DNA from: Trebonia sp.
GTDB taxonomy: Bacteria; Actinomycetota; Actinomycetes; Streptosporangiales; Streptosporangiaceae
Assembly: GCA_030038035.1 (NCBI GenBank)
Contig: JASHPP010000034.1
Location: forward strand, 1-9,650
Direction of reading: 5' to 3'
DNA: 9,650 nt
Numbering within the stretch: the stretch's first letter is position 1; each line of letters opens with the position of its first letter. Made by a program: the position numbers and the translations under genes. Positions 1 to 5,954 of the stretch are shown piece after piece. Under the pieces are notes generated by a model, which saw only the letters and a program-made list of their open reading frames with translations, made no database searches and was not told where the DNA came from.

Positions 1-479
1 GGGCGCGGCGGAGCGCCGCGGGCCGGACCGTGGCCTCCGTCGCGACCGACGCGGGCCTGTCGGTGCCGTATATCGCCAACCTCGAGAACGGCAGGGGAAA
101 CCCGACGATCACCGCGCTGACGAGGCTCGCCGCGGCCCTCGGCATGCGCCTGGCGATCACGCTCGTGCCGGACGACCAGGCCGGGCCGTCGCGGGAATCC
201 TCGTCGCCGCAAGTGCCCGCCGCACTGGTCCGGCTCGCCCGCACCGCCAGGTTCCGGCGCGCGGTCACGACGATCGCCATGGCGCTCGACGCCGACGCGG
301 GCGAGCTCTCCGCGCGCCTCGTGGCCGCCCTGGCGACGCTCGCGCAGGCCATGGGCAAGGACCTGGCCGAGGCGGACTGGTGGCGCATCCTCGATGCGCT
401 CGTGCTGATCGCTACTCATCCTGCCGCGGAGGTGGCTGACGATGGTGTCTATCGAGGCCGTCACGATCGACAGGCCTGA
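1..479 (+). CDS. XRE/Cro-C1 family HTH regulator, 5' end outside window
   Basis: The frame is open from the left edge, and residues before the first in-window GTG (position 30) already look like helix 1 of an XRE domain (basic stretch, then GRT..S.A.DAGLS). The true start therefore lies upstream and the gene is partial. About 158 residues are visible. The recognition-helix region reads LSVPYIANLENGRGNP, followed by TITALTRLAAALGMRL, the usual C-terminal helix of the Cro/C1 domain. The remaining ~100 residues are an Ala-rich, probably helical domain that I cannot assign. It is presumably a DNA-binding repressor or activator; its target cannot be read from the sequence. Its last 38 bases overlap the start of the next gene in another frame, which suggests co-transcription and possibly coupled translation. 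Confidence 0.8.
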   Translation, partial: ARRSAAGRTVASVATDAGLSVPYIANLENGRGNPTITALTRLAAALGMRLAITLVPDDQAGPSRESSSPQVPAALVRLARTARFRRAVTTIAMALDADAGELSARLVAALATLAQAMGKDLAEADWWRILDALVLIATHPAAEVADDGVYRGRHDRQA

Positions 480-927
480 CGGTGTGAACGTGATCATCGG
501 GCAGGCCCACTTCATCAAGACCGTCGAGGACCTGCACGAGACCCTCGCCGGGGCGAGCCCGCACCTGCGCTTCGGCGTGGGCTTTTGCGAGGCGTCGGCG
601 GCCAGGCTGGTCCGCCGGTCGGGCAATGACCCGGAGCTGACCGAACTGGCCGCAAGGAACGCCCTGGCGGTCGGCGCCGGCCACGCGTTCATCGTCATGC
701 TTCGCGACGGCTTCCCGATCAACGTGCTCAACCAGGTCAAGGCCGTGTCCGAGGTGTGCGCCGTCTACTGCGCGAGCGCCAACGACGTCGACGTCCTGGT
801 CGCGGTCACCGACCGGGGCCGCGGGGTGGTCGGCGTGATTGACGGATCACCGCCCGTCGGGATCGAGACCGAGTCCGACGAGGCCGAGCGCCACCGGCTG
901 CTGCGCGCCATCGGCTACAAGCTCTGA
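442..927 (+). CDS. Adenosine-specific kinase family protein (PF04008-like)
   Basis: 161 residues, the usual full length for this small family. Family hallmarks run through it: PDGVNVIIGQAHFIKTVEDLHE (residues 12-33), FGVGFCEAS (44-52), RSGND (59-63), GAGHAFIVMLRDGFPINVLN (78-97), EVCAVYCASAN (104-114), GRGVVGVIDG (126-135) and a C-terminal IGYKL. The family is named from archaeal crystal structures as adenosine-specific kinase; its physiological role in bacteria is poorly known, so the name is by family only. The ATG at 442 is preferred because GGAGG lies 9 bases upstream and the family normally has about ten residues before PDGVNV. A GTG at 484 would cut into that motif. It overlaps the upstream HTH gene by 38 bases and converges on the regulator ending at 953, leaving only 25 bases between stops. 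Confidence 0.9.
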   Translation: MVSIEAVTIDRPDGVNVIIGQAHFIKTVEDLHETLAGASPHLRFGVGFCEASAARLVRRSGNDPELTELAARNALAVGAGHAFIVMLRDGFPINVLNQVKAVSEVCAVYCASANDVDVLVAVTDRGRGVVGVIDGSPPVGIETESDEAERHRLLRAIGYKL

Positions 928-966
928 CCGGCCGAAGGGTCCGGCGCCGCCGTCAGTTCCGGCCGG
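928..966. terminator. Possible weak hairpin between convergent genes
   Basis: CCGGCCG at 928-934 can pair with CGGCCGG at 960-966, across the gap between two convergent stop codons (927 and 953). The loop is long (25 bases) and there is no T-tract, so it is not a classical intrinsic terminator. In DNA this GC-rich such pairs also arise by chance. Confidence 0.2.
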
Positions 967-1900
967 CCGCGACAGGCGCCACGGCCCGTTCTGGATGATG
1001 AATGGGCCAGCAGGCGAACCGGGCGTCCGCCTCTTCCCCGGCGGCCAGCCGGGCGAGGGCCTTCCTGCTCGGCTCGTCGACGGGGGTGTAGACCGCCATC
1101 CGGGCGCCCGGCACCGCCTGCACGGCGAAGCTGGTCGACGCGGCGGTGATCTCGCCCACGCCCGGGTGGCGGAAGACCTTCACCACGCTGCCCGGCTTGG
1201 CGACGTCGTGCGCCGCCCACGCCGTGGCGAACACCGGGCTCTGCGCCTCGAGGCGCCGGATGAAGTGCGTCCAGGCAGGATCGCCGACGTGCCTGCCGTA
1301 GGCGGCGCGCAGCTGCGCGATCATGGCGTCGCAGTGCGCCTGCTGGTCGTCCACGGGGCAGCAGCAGGGCGGGCCGGTGAGCATGGACAGCAGGGTGTTC
1401 CGCTCATCGGGCGGGGCGGAGGTCACCCGGGGGAACAGCGCGGCGTACACGCGGTTCCAGGCGAGCAGGTCGAACCGCTCGGTCACCACGCTGGCGGGGA
1501 GCGGGAGCGCGTCGAGGATCTGCTGTACTTCGGGCGGCAGCGGGCAGTCGTCGCAGCCGGGCACGCCTGCCGCGCCGGGGAGGTCGGCGAGCCGGAACAG
1601 GTGCTCGCGCTCGGTGGCGTCAAGCCGCAGCGTCCTGGAGACCGCGTCGAGCACCTGGACGCTCGCGTTGATCGGCCGGCCCTGCTCCAGCCAGGTGTAC
1701 CAGGTGACGCCGACCCCGGCTAGCTGGGCGAGCTCCTCGCGGCGCAGCCCGCTCGTGCGGCGGCGGGTGCCGGCGGGCAGGCCGACATCCTCCGGGCCGA
1801 TGCGCTCCCGGCGGGTGCGCAGGAACGCGGCGAGCTCGGTGCGCCGCGCGCTGCTGACCGCGTGACTGCCGTTCCCGTTCGGGGTGTTCACATCCGCCAT
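953..1900 (-). CDS. XRE-family regulator with MmyB-like ligand-binding domain
   Basis: 315 residues. An N-terminal HTH (about 20-95) shows the family signature R.GLRREELAQLAGVGVTWYTWLEQGR (50-75) and PINASVQVLDAVSRTL. The C-terminal two thirds matches the MmyB-like PAS-type ligand-binding domain: LLAWNRVYAALFP (145-157), then VFATAWAAHDVAKPGSVVKVFRHPGVGEI (223-251), and a C-terminal LAAGEEADAR. Family members usually repress or activate an adjacent transporter or reductase gene in response to a small hydrophobic ligand. Here the divergent neighbour is an MFS exporter, the obvious target. Start: the ATG at 1900 has AGAGG directly abutting it, too close for a normal RBS. The in-frame GTG at 1891 has that AGAGG 9 bases upstream and may be the true start. 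The frame is open further upstream, but that part would cross the operator region and has no homology. Unusual: C116-x-x-C119 and a C179-C180-C181 cluster. Confidence 0.9.
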   Translation of the reverse strand: MADVNTPNGNGSHAVSSARRTELAAFLRTRRERIGPEDVGLPAGTRRRTSGLRREELAQLAGVGVTWYTWLEQGRPINASVQVLDAVSRTLRLDATEREHLFRLADLPGAAGVPGCDDCPLPPEVQQILDALPLPASVVTERFDLLAWNRVYAALFPRVTSAPPDERNTLLSMLTGPPCCCPVDDQQAHCDAMIAQLRAAYGRHVGDPAWTHFIRRLEAQSPVFATAWAAHDVAKPGSVVKVFRHPGVGEITAASTSFAVQAVPGARMAVYTPVDEPSRKALARLAAGEEADARFACWPIHHPERAVAPVAAGRN

Positions 1901-1929
1901 CCTCTGCCAAGACAGCCGGCCGTGCCAGG

Positions 1930-1973
1930 TGGTACTACTACCAGGATAAGCAGGCTCCTGGTACCAGGATAAA
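1930..1973. promoter_or_regulatory. Likely shared operator/promoter for divergent regulator and MFS gene
   Basis: Between the divergent starts (1900 minus, 1995 plus) there is a perfect 12-bp palindrome CCTGGTACCAGG at 1957-1968 and a gapped inverted repeat TGGTA-N4-TACCA at 1930-1943. The sequence TACCAGGATAA occurs twice in direct orientation (1939-1949 and 1962-1972), 23 bp apart, about two helical turns. On the minus strand each repeat contains TATCCT (complement of 1943-1948 and of 1966-1971), which fits a TANNNT -10 box; the nearer one would give the regulator a leader of roughly 35-45 bases. No equally clear -10 was found for the plus-strand MFS gene. Symmetry and position suggest an autoregulatory binding site for the MmyB-like regulator; this is inference. 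Confidence 0.55.
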
Positions 1974-1994
1974 GCATGGCGCAGACTTTCTGCC

Positions 1995-3470
1995 ATGACC
2001 GATCTCACCCAAGTCCTCGCGCCGCGCGCTGGCCAGCGCGCGGCCGCCCGCGGCCCGCGGCCCGGCACGGTGCTCGCGATCGTGCTGACCGGCCAGCTGA
2101 TGGCCGTGCTCGACGCGACGATCGTCAACGTCGCGGTGCCATCGATGCACGCGGGGCTGCACGCGTCCGGGGCGGGGCTGCAGCTCATCGTGGCCGGATA
2201 CACGATCGCGTACGCCGTGCTGCTGATCACCGGCGCGCGGCTCGGCGACATCCTCGGCTACCGCAGGATGTTCCTGGCCGGGGTGTCCCTTTTCACGCTG
2301 TCCTCGCTCGGCTGCGGTCTCGCGCCGACCGCCGGTGTCCTCGTCGGCCTGCGCTTCATCCAGGGCGCCGGCGCCGCCGCGATGATCCCGCAGGTGCTCA
2401 GCCTGATCCAGCGGACCTACGCAGCTCCGGGCCCGCGGGCGCGGGCGATGAGCCTGTACGCGACCGTGCTGTCCGGCGGCGCGGTGCTCGGCCAGGTGGT
2501 GGGCGGCCTGCTGATCAGCGCCGACATCGCCGGCAGCACCTGGCGGCCGATTTTCCTCGTCAACGTCCCCGTGGGCGCTGCCGTGCTGGCCTGCGGCAGG
2601 CTGCTGCCCGCGGGCCGCTTCGACGGGACGCGCTCCCGCACTCTTGACCTGCCAGGGCTGCTCACGCTGGCGCCCGCCGTGCTGGCGTTCGTGCTGCCGC
2701 TCGTGCTCGGTCAGCCGCTCGGCTGGCCGGCCTGGGGCTGGGCGCTGCTGGCCGCGTCCGTCGCCGGCTTGGGCGCGCTCGCCGTCGTGGAGCGGCGGGT
2801 GGCGGCCCGCGGCGGGCAGCCGATCCTGCCGCGGGCACTGCTCGGGCTGCCCGGCGTGGCCACGGGGATCGCCGGGCTGTTCGCGGTCATGGTCGTGTTC
2901 GGCGGCTGGCTGTTCGGGTTCGCCCTGCAGATGCAGGACGGGCTCGGCGAGTCCGCGCTGCGCGCCGGGCTGACGTTCGCGCCGTCCGCGGTGGCCTTCG
3001 CGCTGGTCAGCCTCAACTGGCAGCGGCTGCCCGCCAGGTACCACCCGGTCCTGATCGTCTGCGGCTTCGTCGCGAACGGTGCCGGGCTGCTCGGGCTCGG
3101 CCTGCTGATGCGCTCGGGCGCGACCGGCGGCGGCTGGGCCTACGTCGTGGCGGCGGTGGCCGGGGCGGGGATGGCGTCGGCCTTCGGGCCGCTGATGACC
3201 CGCGTGCTGTCCCGGGTTCCTGTCGCGATCGCGGCGGACGCAAGCGGCCTTGTCGTGACCGTGAACCAGCTGGGGATCGTCACGGGGATCGCGACGTTCG
3301 GCACGCTGTACCTCAACCTGGCAGGCCGGCTGCCCGCGCACGCGTCGGCCGCCTTCACCCTCGCGTCGGCGCACGCGTACCTGGCGACGTCGGCCGCGCT
3401 CGCCGGACTGGCCGTGCTTGGCATCGGGCTCGCCGTGGCGCACGTGCGGAGCAGTAGGCTGCCTGCGTGA
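1995..3470 (+). CDS. MFS drug exporter, DHA2 (EmrB/QacA-like) type
   Basis: 491 residues with about 14 hydrophobic spans, the count expected for the 14-TM drug:H+ antiporter-2 group of the inner membrane. Visible motifs: LDATIVNVAVP in TM1 (39-49, DHA2 motif D1), motif A GARLGDILGYRR in the TM2-TM3 loop (80-91), R120 in TM4, and motif C in TM5 as GGAVLGQVVGG (161-171), where the usual Pro of G-P-x-x-G-G is Gln. The substrate cannot be told from sequence. No Shine-Dalgarno precedes the ATG, so translation may start from a very short leader. It is divergent from the MmyB-like regulator, its probable controller. The GTG of the next gene overlaps its last four bases, so read-through into the alanyl-tRNA editing gene is likely. 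Confidence 0.93.
   Translation: MTDLTQVLAPRAGQRAAARGPRPGTVLAIVLTGQLMAVLDATIVNVAVPSMHAGLHASGAGLQLIVAGYTIAYAVLLITGARLGDILGYRRMFLAGVSLFTLSSLGCGLAPTAGVLVGLRFIQGAGAAAMIPQVLSLIQRTYAAPGPRARAMSLYATVLSGGAVLGQVVGGLLISADIAGSTWRPIFLVNVPVGAAVLACGRLLPAGRFDGTRSRTLDLPGLLTLAPAVLAFVLPLVLGQPLGWPAWGWALLAASVAGLGALAVVERRVAARGGQPILPRALLGLPGVATGIAGLFAVMVVFGGWLFGFALQMQDGLGESALRAGLTFAPSAVAFALVSLNWQRLPARYHPVLIVCGFVANGAGLLGLGLLMRSGATGGGWAYVVAAVAGAGMASAFGPLMTRVLSRVPVAIAADASGLVVTVNQLGIVTGIATFGTLYLNLAGRLPAHASAAFTLASAHAYLATSAALAGLAVLGIGLAVAHVRSSRLPA
3455..3460 (+). promoter_or_regulatory. Candidate -10 box (TAGGCT) for leaderless alanyl-tRNA editing gene
   Basis: TAGGCT fits TANNNT and sits exactly at -12 to -7 relative to the G of the GTG start at 3467, inside the 3' end of the MFS gene. 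The same geometry recurs in front of four other starts in this window. It would give a leaderless transcript independent of the MFS promoter. No -35 element was recognised. Confidence 0.45.
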
Positions 3471-4186
3471 GCAGGACGCATCGGCTTGAACTTGACGACC
3501 AGACGCTGCGCGAGTGGGACGCGGCCGTGGTGGAGTCCGGCCCGGACGGGATCGTGCTCGACCGGTCCGCGTTCTACCCGGGCGGCGGCGGGCAGCCGCC
3601 GGACCACGGCGTGCTGCTGTGGGGCGGCGTGCAGACCCGGATCCTGGACGCGCGCAAGGGCGACGAGCTCTACCTGCAGCCTGCGGACGGCGACCCGCTG
3701 CCGCCCGTCGGCACGGCGGTGCGCGGCGCGGTCGAGGATGCGCGGCGCACCGCGCTGATGCGCACCCATTCGGGGCTGCACGTGCTGTGCGGGGTGGTGT
3801 TCCGTGACTTCGGCGCGCTGGTGACCGGCGGGAACATGGAACCGATGACCGCGAGGATGGACTTCGACCTGCAGACGGTGCCGCCGGGCTTCAAGGAGGC
3901 GGTCGAGGACGCGTGCAACGCGGAGGTGCGTCTTGACCGGCGCATCGTGGTGCGCGAACTGCCCCGCGCGGAGGCGTTCCGGCTCCCCGACATCATCCGC
4001 ACCGCGACGAACCTGGTGCCCGAGGACGTCAAGGACGTGCGGATCGTGGACATCGTCGGCCTTGACCAGCAGGCCGACGGCGGGACCCACGTGGCCTCCA
4101 CCGCCCAGGTCGGCCGGATTTGCGTGGTCAAGGTGGAGAACAAGGGCAAGGGCTTCCGCCGGCTGCGCATCGCCATCGGCGACTGA
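3467..4186 (+). CDS. alaX: Alanyl-tRNA editing protein (AlaX-type deacylase)
   Basis: 239 residues. AlaX enzymes are free-standing relatives of the AlaRS editing domain that hydrolyse Ser- (or Gly-) mischarged tRNA-Ala in the cytosol. The N-terminal beta-barrel region carries FYPGGGGQPPDHG (36-48), the conserved glycine-rich motif of AlaRS/AlaX. The editing core has H101-x-x-x-H105 (MRTHSGLH) and, near the C-terminus, D204-GGT-H208 within QADGGTHVASTAQVG. In the best-studied members the second zinc pair is Cys-x-x-x-His, so Asp replaces the Cys here. Length fits the medium-size AlaX-M class. GTG at 3467 is chosen because the family N-terminus aligns there, it overlaps the MFS stop as GTGA, and a TAGGCT box lies exactly 12 bases upstream. 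The next gene overlaps its stop by one base (TGATG). Confidence 0.9.
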   Translation: MSRTHRLELDDQTLREWDAAVVESGPDGIVLDRSAFYPGGGGQPPDHGVLLWGGVQTRILDARKGDELYLQPADGDPLPPVGTAVRGAVEDARRTALMRTHSGLHVLCGVVFRDFGALVTGGNMEPMTARMDFDLQTVPPGFKEAVEDACNAEVRLDRRIVVRELPRAEAFRLPDIIRTATNLVPEDVKDVRIVDIVGLDQQADGGTHVASTAQVGRICVVKVENKGKGFRRLRIAIGD

Positions 4187-5007
4187 TGGCGGCCGCACCG
4201 ATGCGGGCTCCGCTCCGCCAGGAAGTGCTGCGCGGCGCGCTGGCCGGCGCCGGCGGCGCCGGCGCCGGCGGCCTGTGGAAGTCCATCGAGGTCGTCGCCA
4301 CGACCGGATCGACGAACACCGACCTGCTGGCGCGCGGCGGCCGCTCAGGGCAGGTGCTTGTCGCGGAGGAGCAGACTGCCGGGCGCGGCCGGATGGGCCG
4401 GTCCTGGGTCAGCGACCCAGGCGCCGCGCTGACGTTCTCCGTGCTGCTTCGCCCGGCCTCGGTTCCCGCCGCCAAGCGAGGCTGGCTGCCGCTGCTTGCC
4501 GGGGTCGCGGTCGCGACCGCCGTGCGCGCCGCGGCCTCGGTGCCGGCGACGCTGAAGTGGCCCAACGACGTCCTGGTGGGCGAAAGGAAGCTGGCCGGCA
4601 TCCTGGCCGAGCAGTCCGGGGACGCGGTCGTCGTCGGGATCGGCGTGAACGTCGCCACGCCGGCGGAGGCGCTCCCGGCCTCCCCTGCCGGCGTTCGCGC
4701 GACATCGCTGCTCGCCGAGGGCGCGGACGTCGCCAGGGACGTGCTGCTCGTCGAGGTGCTGCGCCAGCTGGAACGCTGGTACCTGGCGTTCGGCGCCGAC
4801 CCGGACCCGGATCGCAGCGGCCTGCGGGCCGCGTACCTGGCCGTGTGCGGCACGCTCGGCCGCCGCGTGCGGGCAGAGCTGCCGGGCGGCCGGACGGTGT
4901 CCGGCGTCGCGGAAGACGTCGACGCCGACGGCCGCCTGCTGGTCGCCGAGCCTGGCGGCACGTCCCCGACGCCGGTCTCCGCGGGCGATGTGGTGCACCT
5001 GCGGTAG
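4186..5007 (+). CDS. birA: Biotin--[acetyl-CoA-carboxylase] ligase, monofunctional
   Basis: 273 residues. It activates biotin with ATP to biotinyl-AMP and transfers it to the lysine of biotin carboxyl carrier domains of acyl-CoA and pyruvate carboxylases. Visible motifs: TGSTNTD (40-46), the ligase loop TAGRGRMGRSW (64-74), LTFSVLLRP (82-90), the KWPNDV signature (124-129) with KLAGIL (135-140), GIGVNV (151-156), and a C-terminal SH3-like domain from about 220. There is no N-terminal winged helix, so this is the group I form without repressor function. The ATG at 4186 overlaps the preceding stop as TGATG; the open frame upstream to 4120 merely shadows the AlaX gene. Residues 19-30 (LAGAGGAGAGGL) are a low-complexity Ala/Gly insertion encoded by GGCGCC-type repeats at 4243-4273. 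Confidence 0.94.
   Translation: MAAAPMRAPLRQEVLRGALAGAGGAGAGGLWKSIEVVATTGSTNTDLLARGGRSGQVLVAEEQTAGRGRMGRSWVSDPGAALTFSVLLRPASVPAAKRGWLPLLAGVAVATAVRAAASVPATLKWPNDVLVGERKLAGILAEQSGDAVVVGIGVNVATPAEALPASPAGVRATSLLAEGADVARDVLLVEVLRQLERWYLAFGADPDPDRSGLRAAYLAVCGTLGRRVRAELPGGRTVSGVAEDVDADGRLLVAEPGGTSPTPVSAGDVVHLR
4243..4273 (+). repeat. GCC/GGC low-complexity tract inside birA
   Basis: Alternating GCC and GGC codons make a self-complementary tract encoding Ala/Gly just before the biotin ligase fold. It can fold on itself in RNA or DNA. It is probably replication-slippage expansion with a flexible-linker product. Confidence 0.6.
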
Positions 5008-5019
5008 CCGGCTCCCCGT

Positions 5020-5069
5020 CCGGTTTGTTCCTGGTTGCTGCTGTCAGGCCGACAGAAAACCGGAACAAA
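5020..5069. terminator. Nested inverted repeat downstream of birA, possible terminator
   Basis: TTTGTTCC (5024-5031) is the reverse complement of GGAACAAA (5062-5069). CCGGTTT (5020-5026) is the reverse complement of AAACCGG (5057-5063). The two pairings share bases and are mutually exclusive in part. Inside them lies a small perfect hairpin, CTGTC (5041-5045) with GACAG (5051-5055). It lies 12 bases after the birA stop and just before the converging remnant gene, so a bidirectional terminator is the simplest reading, although a run of T is lacking. This stretch is visibly less GC-rich than its surroundings. Confidence 0.4.
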
Positions 5070-5077
5070 TCAATCGC

Positions 5078-5416
5078 TTAGCAGTGACAGCCGCCCTCGC
5101 GTAGCGCCTCGGCCATGAGATCGGTGACACGTACCAGGCGCTGCTGAACTCCGGCGGCAAGCACGGCCTGCGCGCCGCGATCGGTCGCCATCCAGGTGGC
5201 CGCGTCTACCAGCGAACGAGCGAGCCGCGTCTGTGGCGGCTGCCGCACTGGATGGATGTCCCGCGACGTCAGGTTCCGCGAGTAGTGCACGACAAGCGGG
5301 TAGGGCGGTCGAGCCTCCCGCATCGTGCGCCCAGCTGGCAGCAGCAAATAGATCGGGCCAACCCCGGCGTATCGAAGCGCCGTGTGCCTGGGGCTACCGT
5401 GAAAGAGCCCTACCAT
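5078..5416 (-). pseudogene. Remnant of a DUF559/AbiEi-like protein, both ends missing
   Basis: The minus-strand frame gives at most 112 residues from the ATG at 5416. The recognisable part is IYLLLPAG, then VVHYSRNLTSRDIHPVRQPP.TRLARSLVDAATW, then AAGVQQRLVRVTDL. This resembles the middle region of the roughly 300-residue actinobacterial proteins with an AbiEi-type winged-helix N-terminus and a DUF559 (Vsr-like nuclease) C-terminus. The DNA-binding N-terminus is absent. The frame ends at TAA (5078-5080) right after EALREGGCHC, before where the DUF559 domain should begin. The first ~12 residues show no homology and overlap the start of the divergent PH-domain gene. I read it as a decayed fragment, not a working gene; a short expressed protein cannot be excluded. 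Confidence 0.6.
5411..5416 (+). promoter_or_regulatory. Candidate -10 box (TACCAT) for PH-domain gene
   Basis: TACCAT lies seven bases before the ATG at 5424, at -13 to -8, close to the leaderless arrangement seen in front of other genes here. It overlaps the alternative ATG at 5415. A second TANNNT, TACCGT at 5395-5400, could drive a transcript starting near 5407. Confidence 0.3.
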
Positions 5417-5423
5417 GTCCGGT

Positions 5424-5945
5424 ATGGGATATGACCGCTCTTTCGCGGCGGGCGAGCAGTGCGTCGAGATCTTGCATCCGCACTGGAAGACGCTGGTGCG
5501 GCCGATCGCGCTCGCGTTTGTCGTGGTCGCCGCGCTCCTCGTGGGGGAGGTGCTGATCCCGGCAGGCAAGGACGCGGGGATCGAGCGGCTGGCGGTGGCC
5601 GTGGCGGCGATCGTGCTGCTCATGTGGTGGCTGATGGGTCCGCTGCTGCGGTGGCGTACCACCGTCTACGAGCTGACCACGCGCCGCATGCGGCTGCGGG
5701 ACGGGATCATCGCGCGCCACGGCCGGGACATCCCGCTGTCGAGGATCACCGACGTCTCATTCCGCAAGGGGCCGCTTGACCGGTTGCTCGGCTGCGGCAC
5801 GCTGATCGTGGAGTCGGCAGGCGAGCACGGCGAGATCACGCTGACCGAGATCCCGCACGTGGAGCACGTGCAGGCCACGCTGTTCCAGCTCGTCGAGGAC
5901 GAGCGGCTGCGGGTCGGCCGGGAGGACAGGGACGTGATGGACTAG
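5424..5945 (+). CDS. Membrane PH-domain (bPH2/DUF304-like) protein
   Basis: 173 residues from the ATG at 5424; an ATG at 5415 would add three residues (MSG). The layout matches small actinobacterial PH-domain proteins: a conserved ILHPHWKTLVRP (16-27), two adjacent transmembrane spans (about 26-45 and 54-71), then a cytoplasmic bacterial PH domain (about 75-155) with RWRTTVYELTTRRMRLRDGI, DIPLSRITDVSF, LLGCGTLIVESAG and IPHVEHVQ. Its biochemical role is unknown; the domain is usually linked to membrane or protein binding. I favour 5424 because family members start shortly before the HPHWKTL motif and TACCAT precedes this codon. Its TAG stop (5943-5945) forms the first three bases of the candidate -10 box of the next gene. 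Confidence 0.87.
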   Translation: MGYDRSFAAGEQCVEILHPHWKTLVRPIALAFVVVAALLVGEVLIPAGKDAGIERLAVAVAAIVLLMWWLMGPLLRWRTTVYELTTRRMRLRDGIIARHGRDIPLSRITDVSFRKGPLDRLLGCGTLIVESAGEHGEITLTEIPHVEHVQATLFQLVEDERLRVGREDRDVMD

Positions 5946-5948
5946 CCT
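5943..5948 (+). promoter_or_regulatory. Candidate -10 box (TAGCCT) for leaderless enoyl-CoA hydratase
   Basis: TAGCCT lies exactly at -12 to -7 from the GTG at 5955. Its first three bases are the TAG stop codon of the upstream PH-domain gene. No Shine-Dalgarno precedes the GTG. No -35 element was recognised. Confidence 0.5.
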
Positions 5949-5954
5949 ACGGCC

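Noticed and set aside
1982..1987. CAGACT as a leaderless -10 box for the MFS start at 1995
   Set aside because: It does not fit TANNNT and is one base off the -12 to -7 geometry seen for the other genes.
1901..2251. N-terminal extension of the MmyB-like regulator upstream of 1900
   Set aside because: It would run through the operator region and into the MFS gene, with no homology. The family begins shortly before the HTH.
1938..3443. Long minus-strand open frame (501 aa) opposite the MFS gene
   Set aside because: The translation is Arg/Gly/His/Gln-rich low complexity without family motifs. It is an antisense shadow of a high-GC gene with a clear 14-TM product on the plus strand.
4120..4185. 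Earlier start for birA at 4120
   Set aside because: The extra 22 residues lie wholly inside the alanyl-tRNA editing gene in another frame and have no family match. ATG at 4186 overlaps the stop in the usual TGATG manner.
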